Source: CAYNCE01 sp964522515 (GTDB lineage Bacteria; Patescibacteriota; Patescibacteriia; UBA2196). Taken from it: a stretch of 64,000 bases of DNA. The position numbers were made by a program, and so were the translations under genes. Position 1 is the first letter of the stretch. Each line of letters opens with the position of its first letter. The stretch is from positions 1-64,000 of the forward strand of contig CAZFWC010000001.1 in assembly GCA_964522515.1 (NCBI GenBank), written 5' to 3'. Of the stretch, positions 57,274 to 64,000 are shown piece by piece. The notes beneath the pieces were generated by a model. It worked only from the letters and a program-made list of their open reading frames with translations. It had not been told where the DNA came from and made no database searches.

Positions 57274-57321
57274 TTATATAAAATAATTTACAATTTAATT
57301 AACTAAAATGGAGGCAAAAAA

Positions 57322-57537
57322 ATGGAATTAAAAGTTCGGGCAATAAAGCCTGATGATTTTAAAGAATTTAAAGAAATTTTTTCCGACAAAAAAGCAGATT
57401 ACGATAATTGTTTGTTTTGTAATGAGAAAGCTACTAAAGTTACAGAATCTGCTGATAAAACTATTCAAATTCGTAGTTGCGACGAAAAAAAATGTCTAAA
57501 AATAGCTTTAAATTTTGTTTCAAAATATTCAATCTAA
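57322..57537 (+). CDS. Orphan small Cys-containing protein within the S10 operon
   Basis: A 71 aa protein that I do not recognise. It has four Cys: a CLFC pair near residue 33, then Cys in RSCDEKKCLK, so a small zinc site is possible. GGAGG lies 9 bases before the ATG. It is transcribed opposite to the ribosomal genes between rplC and rplD, with its own promoter and terminator, and therefore interrupts the operon. Confidence 0.7.
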   Translation: MELKVRAIKPDDFKEFKEIFSDKKADYDNCLFCNEKATKVTESADKTIQIRSCDEKKCLKIALNFVSKYSI

Positions 57538-57560
57538 AAATTAATAAACTGTTTCTCTTA

Positions 57561-57605
57561 CTCATTTCATTATTCTGCCGAGCAGGATTTGAAATGAGTT
57601 TTTTA
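57561..57605 (+). terminator. Terminator of the orphan gene
   Basis: CTCATTTC and GAAATGAG pair, with an inner CTGCCGAGCAG hairpin, followed by TTTTTTATTTT. The minus strand has no T-run, so ribosomal transcription from the other side should not stop here by this signal. Confidence 0.85.
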
Positions 57606-57666
57606 TTTTGAAAAAATTTATTTTAAAAAAAATTTATATCTTATATCTTATATTTTATATTCTATA

Positions 57667-58422
57667 TTATTTGTTTTCTTCAACTTTTTTTTCAGTTTCC
57701 TTATTTTCTGCTTTCTCAATTTTTTTATCAGAGTTTATCTGCTTTTCATCAGTATTTTTATCAGTGATTTTCAACTCCCCTTCCCCTTGAATTAAAACTA
57801 AACTATTTCTCGCTCCCGGAACAGCGCCTTTAACATACAAAATATTTTTTTCTTTATCAATTTTTATTATTTCTAAATTTTTAACAGTAATTTGCTCTGA
57901 ACCCATATGACCTGGCATTTTTTTTCCTTTAAAAACTCTTGCTGGATCAGTGGCGCCAATTGAACCACCTAATCTTAATTGATCTTTGTGTCCGTGGCTT
58001 GCTGGACTTCCGTGAAAACCATGGCGTCTTACAACACCTTGAAAACCTTTACCTTTTGAAACACCTGTTATTTTAATTTTATCTTTAATTTCAAAAGTTT
58101 CTACTGTAATTTTGTCCCCGCGTTTTAGTTTGTTGGCTCCATCGCTCTGCGTGGAACCTTCTTGTTCAGTTTTAGGATTTAATCTAAATTCTTTAAGCCA
58201 ACGAAAATTTTCTAAATCTTTTAAGTGTCCTTTTACTGCTTTTGACAAACTTTTCTTTTTATCAAATCCAATTTGCACTGCTGAATATTTATCTTTGCTG
58301 TCTTTTTTTTTAACTTGAGTAATTAAACACGGACCAGCATTAACAAGAGTGACAGGAATAACTTCACCTTTTTCATTAAAAATTTGTGACATTTCTAATT
58401 TTTTTCCTAAAATAAATTTCAT
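57667..58422 (-). CDS. rplC: Ribosomal protein L3 with acidic/basic tail
   Basis: 50S protein. Core: FILGKKLEMSQIFNEKGEVI, KGKGFQGVVRRHGFHGSPAS, GSIGATDPARVFKGKKMPGH. After about residue 212 there is a 40-residue Lys/Glu-rich tail (KNTDEKQINSDKKIEKAENK). 251 aa against ~210 usual. A terminator-like hairpin lies directly before the start. Confidence 0.96.
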   Translation of the reverse strand: MKFILGKKLEMSQIFNEKGEVIPVTLVNAGPCLITQVKKKDSKDKYSAVQIGFDKKKSLSKAVKGHLKDLENFRWLKEFRLNPKTEQEGSTQSDGANKLKRGDKITVETFEIKDKIKITGVSKGKGFQGVVRRHGFHGSPASHGHKDQLRLGGSIGATDPARVFKGKKMPGHMGSEQITVKNLEIIKIDKEKNILYVKGAVPGARNSLVLIQGEGELKITDKNTDEKQINSDKKIEKAENKETEKKVEENK

Positions 58423-58426
58423 AAAA

Positions 58427-58450
58427 TAAAAACTGGTTACTAAAAACCAG
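58427..58450 (-). promoter_or_regulatory. Terminator-like hairpin before rplC
   Basis: On the minus strand CTGGTT, loop TTTAGT, AACCAG, followed by TTTTTATTTT that runs to 2 bases before the rplC ATG. It has the form of a weak intrinsic terminator between rpsJ and rplC, so partial termination or attenuation is possible. Confidence 0.5.
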
Positions 58451-58558
58451 ACTAAAAAAATAAATAGTATTTTAATTTTATTTTCTTAATTTGATTTACC
58501 CTGTTAATTTAGGGTTAATTAATCTTTTTTAATCATTTCAACGATATTGTGAACTGTC

Positions 58559-58593
58559 CCCGCCTAAATTTTTTTTCAAAAAACTTGGGCGGG
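58559..58593. repeat. Hairpin repeat between rpsJ and rplC (family 5)
   Basis: CCCGCCTAAATTTTTTTT and AAAAAACTTGGGCGGG form a long hairpin nearly identical in plan to the one within rnpB (261-297). Confidence 0.65.
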
Positions 58594-58637
58594 CATCATT
58601 CATTTTATCTAAATGATATATAAAATTGCATTTTTGT

Positions 58638-59000
58638 TTACATTTTAATCTCAATATCAACACCACTTGGTAAGCTAAGATTTGATAATTGATCAATTGT
58701 TTTAGCGGTTGGATTAAAAATATCAATTAATCTTTTGTGAATTCTCATTTCAAATTGTTCGCGAGCGTCTTTGTGCACAAATGTTGAACGATTAACAGTG
58801 TATTTTTTTGTTTCAGTTGGCAAAGGCACTGGGCCTTTAACTTCAACACCTGTTTTTTTAACATTTTCAATAATTGTTCGCACAGCTTGATCAATAACTT
58901 TGTGATCGTAGGCGCGAACTTTAATGCGAACTCTTTGTTTAAATTCTTCTTCTGGTTTTGAATTGTTTTGACTTTCGTCTTTTTTAATTTTGTCTGGCAT
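58638..59000 (-). CDS. rpsJ: Ribosomal protein S10
   Basis: 30S protein and NusE. Core: QRVRIKVRAYDHKVIDQAVR, GPVPLPTETKKYTVNRSTFV, REQFEMRIHKRLIDIFNPTA and the C-terminal LPSGVDIEIKM. 120 aa with a charged 20-residue N-terminal extension. It is 7 bases downstream of a hypothetical gene. Confidence 0.96.
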   Translation of the reverse strand: MPDKIKKDESQNNSKPEEEFKQRVRIKVRAYDHKVIDQAVRTIIENVKKTGVEVKGPVPLPTETKKYTVNRSTFVHKDAREQFEMRIHKRLIDIFNPTAKTIDQLSNLSLPSGVDIEIKM

Positions 59001-59007
59001 TTAATTT

Positions 59008-59421
59008 TTAAATTGTTGCTAATTCTTGTTTTAAAAAATCTAAAGTTTGTGTTTGTTTTTTAGTTTGCTTTCCAGGAATTTTTTTAATAGCTTCTATTAT
59101 TAATAAAATAACTTCTTTTAATTTATTTCTGTCTTTAATAACTCCACTTTCTATTAATTCCTGTAGTTTATTTAATTTTTTGTCAAGATAATCTTTTGTC
59201 ACAATTTCGCCACTTAAACCAGCTGAAAAGTTGTTAAATTCTTCTTTAAAAGTATCCTTGGTCACTGTTACTTCTTTTAAGTCTTCTATTTTTTTATCCA
59301 TTCTTTTTTCTAAACTTTCTAAATCATCTTTAGTTGCTAAAACAGGAAACAAAACTTCTTCAGCAAATTGTCCCAAAATTTCTAAAGTTAATGGTTTTTG
59401 TAATTCTTTTTTGTTTGACAT
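59008..59421 (-). CDS. Coiled-coil hypothetical protein between tuf and rpsJ
   Basis: An unrecognised 137 aa, highly helical protein with heptads (TKDDLESLEKRMDKKIEDLK; KDYLDKKLNKLQELI) and no membrane segment. It is predicted to form a coiled coil. Its position between tuf and rpsJ, 7 bases before rpsJ, is unusual and implies co-expression with the ribosomal genes. Confidence 0.7.
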   Translation of the reverse strand: MSNKKELQKPLTLEILGQFAEEVLFPVLATKDDLESLEKRMDKKIEDLKEVTVTKDTFKEEFNNFSAGLSGEIVTKDYLDKKLNKLQELIESGVIKDRNKLKEVILLIIEAIKKIPGKQTKKQTQTLDFLKQELATI

Positions 59422-59489
59422 TTAATTTTTATTTTAATTTCCCAATTTTATCTCCAATATTTCTGCGTTTAATCCGCGAGTTTAGAAAC

Positions 59490-59522
59490 AAAATTAGAAA
59501 TCCCGATTTAAAAAACCGAGAT
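59490..59522. repeat. Imperfect hairpin after tuf
   Basis: GAAATCCCGATTT and AACCGAGATTTC pair with mismatches. It might terminate tuf transcripts weakly, but no strong T-run follows on the minus strand. Confidence 0.4.
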
Positions 59523-59531
59523 TTCGTAAAC

Positions 59532-60734
59532 TTATTTTATAATTTTAGTAACAACACCAGCGCCAACAGTGTGACCGCCTTCACGAATCGCAAATTTAAG
59601 TTTTTCTTCCAAAGCAATTGGTTGAATTAATTTAACTTTTAAATTAACAGTGTCGCCCGGCATTACCATTTCTGTTCCTTCTGGCAATTCAATATCACCG
59701 GTTACATCAGTTGTTCTAATATAAAATTGCGGTTTGTATCCTTTCATAAAAGGAGTGTGTCGTCCGCCTTCTTCTTTTGTTAAAATATAAATTTCAGCTT
59801 CAAATTCAGTGTGTGGAGTAATTGATCCTGGTTTTGCTAAAACTTGTCCGCGTAAAATATCTTCTTTTTTAGTTCCACGAAGTAAAATTCCAGCGTTGTC
59901 ACCAGCTCTGCCTTCATCAAGTGACTTGTTAAACATTTCAATTCCAGTTACAACAGTTTTTGCTGTGTCTTTTAAACCAACAATTTCAATTTCATCATTT
60001 AATTTAACAATTCCTCTTTCAATTCTACCAGTTGAAACAGTTCCACGACCTTCAATTGAGAAAACATCTTCAACAGGCATTAAGAAAGGTTTTTCAGTGT
60101 CTCGTTTTGGTTCTGGAATGTAAGAATCAAGTTTGTCCATTAATTCCAAAATTGATTTGTAATTTTCATCATCTTTGTTTCCAGCTTGAGCTGCTTCTAA
60201 AGCTTTAAGAGCAGATCCTTTAATAAATGGGATTTCGTCACCTGGAAATTCATATTTTTTTAAAAGATCTTTGATTTCTTCTTCAACTAAATCAATTAAT
60301 TCAGGATCATCAACTTGATCTGTTTTGTTTAAATAAACAACAATTGAAGGAACACCAACTTGGCGAGCAAGTAAAATGTGTTCACGAGTTTGAGGCATTG
60401 GACCGTCAGCAGCAGACACAACTAAAATTGCACCATCCATTTGAGCAGCGCCGGTAATCATATTTTTAATGTAATCTGCGTGACCTGGACAATCAATGTG
60501 AGCGTAGTGTCGTTTGTCAGTTTCGTATTCAACATGAGCTGTGTTAATTGTAATTCCACGAGCTTTTTCTTCAGGCGCGTTGTCGATTTCATTTAGACTT
60601 TTATTTTGCGCAGTTTTACCTTCAGCATTAAGAACTGCAAGGATTGCCGCAGTTAAAGTTGTTTTACCGTGATCAACATGACCAATTGTGCCAATGTTAA
60701 CATGCGGTTTTGTTCGTTCGAATTTTTCAGCCAT
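59532..60734 (-). CDS. tuf: Elongation factor Tu
   Basis: Delivers aminoacyl-tRNA to the ribosome. GTPase motifs: GHVDHGKTT (P-loop), the effector region EEKARGITINTAHVEYET, DCPGHADYIKN and NKTD. Domain 2 has GRGTVSTGRIERG and domain 3 ends REGGHTVGAGVVTKIIK. 400 aa. It has a consensus promoter and a structured leader. Confidence 0.98.
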   Translation of the reverse strand: MAEKFERTKPHVNIGTIGHVDHGKTTLTAAILAVLNAEGKTAQNKSLNEIDNAPEEKARGITINTAHVEYETDKRHYAHIDCPGHADYIKNMITGAAQMDGAILVVSAADGPMPQTREHILLARQVGVPSIVVYLNKTDQVDDPELIDLVEEEIKDLLKKYEFPGDEIPFIKGSALKALEAAQAGNKDDENYKSILELMDKLDSYIPEPKRDTEKPFLMPVEDVFSIEGRGTVSTGRIERGIVKLNDEIEIVGLKDTAKTVVTGIEMFNKSLDEGRAGDNAGILLRGTKKEDILRGQVLAKPGSITPHTEFEAEIYILTKEEGGRHTPFMKGYKPQFYIRTTDVTGDIELPEGTEMVMPGDTVNLKVKLIQPIALEEKLKFAIREGGHTVGAGVVTKIIK

Positions 60735-60750
60735 TTTATTTATGATTTGC

Positions 60751-60792
60751 TAACAACCTTTCCCTAAAGGGAAAGTTTTCTCCAGTTGTTAG
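60751..60792 (-). promoter_or_regulatory. Double-stem hairpin in the tuf leader
   Basis: Outer arms CTAACAAC and GTTGTTAG and inner arms CTTTCCCT and AGGGAAAG are perfect. The structure lies between the promoter and the ATG, starting 17 bases before it. No T-run follows, so it is more likely a stability or regulatory element than a terminator. Confidence 0.6.
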
Positions 60793-60814
60793 AGTTAATT
60801 TTTTTATTAATTAA

Positions 60815-60843
60815 ATTTTAACAGATGCTAAAAATAATGTCAA
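60815..60843 (-). promoter_or_regulatory. Promoter of tuf
   Basis: Minus-strand TTGACA (60838-60843), 17 bases, TAAAAT (60815-60820) with an extended TG. This is the best promoter upstream of the ribosomal block and probably drives tuf and on into rpsJ. Confidence 0.85.
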
Positions 60844-60930
60844 ACAACAAACCCAAAGTTCAAAGTTAAAAGCTCAAAAAAATATCAAATACTAAATATT
60901 AAATTTTTAAATAAAATTTTTTCTAAAAGA

Positions 60931-60993
60931 ACAAGGAGCCTGTCCGCCGTAGCTAGAGTTTTTTAGGATTGGGGGCGTAGGCGGATTAGGCGA
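60931..60993 (-). repeat. Family 1 repeat (half) abutting a stop codon
   Basis: Minus strand: TCGCCTAATCCGCCTACGCC directly after the stop at 60994, continuing to GCTACGGCGGACAGGCTCC. The half that would carry GCGAAGGCGG is missing. The rest of 60844-60930 is A+T-rich with short tandem units. Confidence 0.85.
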
Positions 60994-61629
60994 TTAATAA
61001 ACTGCTTCTTCCTCAAATTCATTTTCTATTTCTTCATCATTATTTTCATCAATATCTTTTTCATCAAACGAAACATCAATAATTGGTTTTTCTTCTGTTC
61101 TAAAAAAATCTGAGGCTGTTACATCTGGTGGAGGTGGAATATCTTCGTATTTAATTGGTTCTGTTTCAGAATTGTCTTTTAAATTATCAAATTTTAAATC
61201 ATTGTTTTTTATTTCATCTGCGTCCAAATCATATTTAGGTGCAGTAAAATCCTCTTCCTCTTCCTCATCTTCATTTTCATTTTCGTAATCATCTTCTTCC
61301 CAATTATTATTTTTAAAATCTTTTTTTTCATCTTCATCTTCCCAAGGTCTGTAATCTAATTCAGGTTTATCAAATTCAGATTTAAATGGATCTTCAATTT
61401 CTAATTCGTCTTCTTGTTCTGGATGTTCTTGTTTCCAAATTGAAATATCACGATCAATTTGGTTTAACATTTCTTTTTCGTTTAAATTTTTAATATTGTC
61501 CGCATTTTCAATAATTTTTTCATAATCTGAAAAAGGCATTAAAACTAAATTTGTATTATTGTTTTCATCCACAATAATAATTTTGTCATTTGTTTTTTTA
61601 ACTAAGTTGATGATTTTGTCTAGGTTCAT
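60994..61629 (-). CDS. Acidic protein with Phd-like N-terminus
   Basis: A 211 aa protein. Residues 1-50 (NDKIIIVDENNNTNLVLMPFSDYEKI) resemble the Phd/YefM antitoxin fold. Residues 75-211 are very rich in Glu and Asp with low-complexity runs and PPPPD, likely disordered. It follows the toxin-antitoxin genes by 17 bases and could be part of that unit or act as an interaction scaffold. No enzyme motif is seen. Confidence 0.6.
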   Translation of the reverse strand: MNLDKIINLVKKTNDKIIIVDENNNTNLVLMPFSDYEKIIENADNIKNLNEKEMLNQIDRDISIWKQEHPEQEDELEIEDPFKSEFDKPELDYRPWEDEDEKKDFKNNNWEEDDYENENEDEEEEEDFTAPKYDLDADEIKNNDLKFDNLKDNSETEPIKYEDIPPPPDVTASDFFRTEEKPIIDVSFDEKDIDENNDEEIENEFEEEAVY

Positions 61630-61646
61630 AAAATTATTTTATTATT

Positions 61647-61913
61647 TTAAAAATTTCGAATTTTTCTTAAAAGATCGTGTGGACCGACTTTTACTAAAAA
61701 ACAAATATTATTAATAACTTTAAAAATAAATCTGTAATTTCTGGTTACTCTGCCTTCCCAGGTATTAACAAGACCTTTTATTTTTTTAATTTGCAAAGAT
61801 GGATGTCTGAAATTAACAGTAAATAAAGCCAATTGTTTTTTAGTCTGAATTTTAATTTCATTAGGTAATTTTAAAAAATCTTTATCAAAACTTTTTGTGG
61901 TTTTAATTTCCAT
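61647..61913 (-). CDS. RelE/ParE-family toxin
   Basis: An 88 aa basic protein with the RelE-like fold pattern: KSFDKDFLKLPNEIK, LQIKKIKGLVNTWEGRVTRN, YRFIFKV, VKVGPHDLLRK. Members either cleave mRNA on the ribosome or inhibit gyrase; the C-terminal HDLLRK resembles the YafQ/HigB-type. It overlaps the preceding gene by 11 bases, the usual antitoxin-toxin arrangement. Confidence 0.85.
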   Translation of the reverse strand: MEIKTTKSFDKDFLKLPNEIKIQTKKQLALFTVNFRHPSLQIKKIKGLVNTWEGRVTRNYRFIFKVINNICFLVKVGPHDLLRKIRNF

Positions 61914-62313
61914 ATTTTAAAGAATCTAAATAATTGATTAATTCATCAGCACTTTTATAAGATTGCGAAACTCTGCCTACTTTTATATCTCTTTCTGATT
62001 CTCGCATTCCTGTTTGCCATTCTTCTGTCCAAAAATATTTTTGATCAGAATCAATTAATCCAGATTTACTAGCTGTTTCAATTTCTTCATTATTTAAACT
62101 TTTTGAATTTAAAATATTGTTATTAATAGTTTTAATTTTATTTTTAGCTAATTTTAATACTCTTTGTTCCTGATCATTTAGTTTTAATCCTGTTTTTTTT
62201 AAAAGTGATAATTTGAATTTAGCTAATTTATTCATTAATTTTTCTATTTCTTTAACTGTTTCCATTTCTATTGAAGTTTGAGAAGTTTGAATTGTGGTTG
62301 ATTGTAAAGACAT
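61903..62313 (-). CDS. Putative antitoxin of the RelE/ParE-type pair
   Basis: A helical protein of about 136 aa from MSLQST (62313); an ATG at 62370 in the same frame has no supporting signal. The C-terminal WQTGMRESERDIKVGRVSQS and SADELINYLDSLK resemble the toxin-wrapping ends of antitoxins. The assignment rests on the 11-base overlap with the toxin gene. The N-terminal half has no clear DNA-binding motif. Confidence 0.6.
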   Translation of the reverse strand: MSLQSTTIQTSQTSIEMETVKEIEKLMNKLAKFKLSLLKKTGLKLNDQEQRVLKLAKNKIKTINNNILNSKSLNNEEIETASKSGLIDSDQKYFWTEEWQTGMRESERDIKVGRVSQSYKSADELINYLDSLKYGN

Positions 62314-62422
62314 ATTTTTTTTAATTTTATTTCCTGTGTTTATTTTATAAAAATATAAAAAATCTGTCAAATGCTTTATTCAACTAAGAACTAACAAATA
62401 AAATTTAACAAAATTTTATCTA

Positions 62423-62447
62423 ACATTAGCCGTTTTAAAAAAGTCAA
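62423..62447 (-). promoter_or_regulatory. Promoter of the toxin-antitoxin unit
   Basis: Minus-strand TTGACT (62442-62447), spacer of about 18, then TTAGAT. The sequence around it reads TTAGCACTTGACT, which resembles one half of a CIRCE, and GGCTAATG, which resembles the motif near other promoters. Confidence 0.4.
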
Positions 62448-62494
62448 GTGCTAATAAAAAATAAATTAAATAATTAAAAAGGCTTTTTGATATT

Positions 62495-62536
62495 TTGCTT
62501 TTTATTTAGTTGAGTGTATAATAAAAATGAGGTGAT
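62495..62536 (+). promoter_or_regulatory. Promoter and SD of the methyltransferase gene
   Basis: TATAAT at 62517-62522 with a weak TTGCTT at 62495-62500. GAGGTGAT (62529-62536) is a full-strength SD but lies 19 bases before the first ATG. In-frame GTG (62532) or ATT (62541) codons could be the true start, so the N-terminus may be 5-8 residues longer than given. Confidence 0.5.
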
Positions 62537-62555
62537 AATAATTAAAAATAAAATT

Positions 62556-64000
62556 ATGGAAAACAGAACACTTTATTTTGGCGACAATTTAGAAATTTTA
62601 AAAGAAAAAATTCCTGATGAAGTTTTTGATTTGATTTATCTTGATCCGCCTTTTAATTCCAATCGCAACTACAATGTCATTTTTAAAGAAGGACTGATGG
62701 ATAGCGAAGCGCAAATTCAAGCATTTGAAGATTCTTGGCATTGGACACCAGAAACTAAAAAAACATTTGATTATTTGGTAAGAAAAACCAATGATGGAAT
62801 TTCAAATTTAATGCAGGCTTTGGAAAAAATGATTGGCAATAATGATATGCTGGCGTATTTAACAATGATGACAGTGCGATTGATTGAATTGCATCGAGTT
62901 TTAAAAAAAACCGGCAGTTTATATTTACACTGCGACCCAACAGCAAGTCATTATTTAAAACTCGTTTTGGATGTGATTTTTGGAAAAGATAAATTTAGAA
63001 ATGAGATAGTGTGGTGGTATCACGATCCTTCTGGTACAACTTTAAATAAGTTTAAAAGGAAGCATGATATAATATTCTTTTATACCAAATCCGATGATTA
63101 TATTTTTAATGCAGATGCAGTTAGGACTCCTTATACAGAAAGCACTTTAAAGCAAGGTGAAAGAGGGACAATTTCTTTTGGAAGACCAACCAAAACTCAT
63201 CCTCTAGGGAGAGTATGTGAAGATGTTTGGGAAATACCAATAATTAATTCTATGTCTAAAGAACGGCTTGGCTATCCTACCCAAAAACCAGAAATGCTTT
63301 TGGAAAGAGTTATCAGGGCATCATCAAAAGAAGGTGATTTAATTTTAGATCCATTTTGTGGTTGTGGCACAACTGTTTCTGTGGCAGAAAGATTAGACAG
63401 AAAGTGGGTTGGTATTGATATTACAATGTTAGCTATAAATCTTATTAAGAAAAGAATGAGAGAGCAGTTTGAAGATAAAAATATAAAAATAAATATTGAT
63501 GGTTTGCCAAAAGATTTATCTGGTGCATTGGCTTTGGCAAAAAAGGATAGATTTGAATTTGAATATTGGGCATTAAGTTTAATTGATGCAATGCCAGCAA
63601 AAAGTAAAAGCAAAGAAAATATGCGAGGCGCTGACAAAGGTATTGACGGCACACTAGCACCAATTACCGGCGTTAAAAATGGCAATATGCAATATGGCAG
63701 AATTTTAATTCAAGTAAAAAGTGGTGGTGTAAAACGAAATGATATTGCCACACTCAAAGGAGATATTGAAAGAGAAAAAGCAATTGGTGGTGTTTTTGTC
63801 ACTTTAGAAAAACCAAGTAAGCCAATGTTGGAAGAGGCAGTTTTATCCGGAGAATATACTGTTGAATTTTTTAAAGGTGAATTTCCTAAAGTACAAATTT
63901 TAACCATAGAAGAATTGTTGCACGGGAAAAAATTAAATTTGCCATTATGGTCAAAAGAATATCATAAAAAAGCAAAAAAAGTTGAAATTGAAAAAAATAA
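62556..64000 (+). CDS. DNA methyltransferase with Mrr-like nuclease domain (partial)
   Basis: Incomplete at the window end (481 codons seen). Residues 1-300 are a beta-class amino-methyltransferase: catalytic DPPFNS (30-35), a target-recognition region, and the SAM motif DPFCGCG (265-271) with WVGIDI. Residues 330-450 look like an Mrr/PD-(D/E)xK nuclease: GADKGIDG (D364) and ILIQVKSG (Q386, K388), with following strand GGVFVTLE. One polypeptide may thus modify and cut DNA, as a restriction-modification system. The family with this layout exists in CPR and archaea. The target sequence is unknown. Confidence 0.88.
   Translation, partial: MENRTLYFGDNLEILKEKIPDEVFDLIYLDPPFNSNRNYNVIFKEGLMDSEAQIQAFEDSWHWTPETKKTFDYLVRKTNDGISNLMQALEKMIGNNDMLAYLTMMTVRLIELHRVLKKTGSLYLHCDPTASHYLKLVLDVIFGKDKFRNEIVWWYHDPSGTTLNKFKRKHDIIFFYTKSDDYIFNADAVRTPYTESTLKQGERGTISFGRPTKTHPLGRVCEDVWEIPIINSMSKERLGYPTQKPEMLLERVIRASSKEGDLILDPFCGCGTTVSVAERLDRKWVGIDITMLAINLIKKRMREQFEDKNIKINIDGLPKDLSGALALAKKDRFEFEYWALSLIDAMPAKSKSKENMRGADKGIDGTLAPITGVKNGNMQYGRILIQVKSGGVKRNDIATLKGDIEREKAIGGVFVTLEKPSKPMLEEAVLSGEYTVEFFKGEFPKVQILTIEELLHGKKLNLPLWSKEYHKKAKKVEIEKN

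Noticed and set aside
62755..63907. Minus-strand open frames at the right end of the window
   Set aside because: They lie opposite the methyltransferase-nuclease gene, which has clear catalytic motifs in its own frame and simply has no stop before the window ends.
1..64000. tRNA genes
   Set aside because: By eye I found no cloverleaf with a GGTTCRA-type T arm and matching acceptor stem; a covariance search would be needed to exclude them fully.
1..64000. UGA read as glycine, as in Gracilibacteria and Absconditabacteria
   Set aside because: UGA works as a normal stop, for example at the recJ end (3863-3865), and conserved proteins contain no in-frame UGA.

Overview
The window looks like a chromosomal segment of a Candidate Phyla Radiation (Patescibacteria, Parcubacteria-like) bacterium. 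The DNA is very A+T-rich, UGA is used as a stop (so the code is not the UGA-reassigned one), and most genes lack a Shine-Dalgarno (SD) sequence. The spc operon lacks rpmD (L30), as is known for CPR, and several families are typical of this group (DUF4012, DUF3467, DUF2304, FG-GAP surface proteins). The assignment is inference; no 16S gene is present.

Layout. 1-600: RNase P RNA with a clear promoter. 613-4269: a sugar-phosphate transferase, recJ and rnhA. 4395-11008: heat-shock block with a CIRCE operator, hrcA, grpE, hsp20, a Zn-ribbon protein, dnaK, DUF3467 and dnaJ. 11101-14554: a membrane protein, an active Xer-type recombinase, an unknown protein, a degenerate recombinase followed by a recombinase tail remnant, and a small metallopeptidase. 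14739-24964: M23 peptidase, a lipoprotein, gltX, a WecG-type transferase, DUF4012 and membrane proteins. 24978-43728 (minus strand): surface-polysaccharide cluster with several glycosyltransferases, radical SAM, O-antigen-ligase-like and Wzz-like proteins, interrupted by a RhuM-Fic gene and a G+C-richer pair coding a PEGA lipoprotein and an outer-membrane-barrel-like protein. 43896-60734 (minus): map, adk, secY and the S10/spc ribosomal operons back to rpsJ and tuf. 60994-64000: an acidic protein, a RelE/ParE-type toxin-antitoxin pair, and a DNA methyltransferase with an Mrr-like nuclease domain that runs off the window.

The most striking feature is a family of palindromic repeats (family 1: ends CCTCCTTCGC and GCGAAGGCGG around TACGGCGG cores). 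At eight gene junctions a copy fills nearly all the space from the stop codon of one gene to just before the start of the next, always in the same polarity, and five of the eight are in the ribosomal operon. Shorter pieces of the same family are read through in frame inside conserved proteins (DnaK, methionine aminopeptidase, L4, L18, L22, DUF4012, glycosyltransferases), similar in concept to Rickettsia palindromic elements. A second family (GTCATCCTGA...GAAGGATC) repeatedly supplies stop codons or false upstream starts. A third family (AAGCACGCGAATT...) has three copies.

A second theme is a set of eight orphan genes with strong SDs; several also have their own promoter and terminator, and they differ from the SD-less operon genes around them. 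One is inserted divergently between rplC and rplD. Finally, DnaK lacks four residues (DLGT) of its otherwise near-invariant N-terminal phosphate-binding loop.
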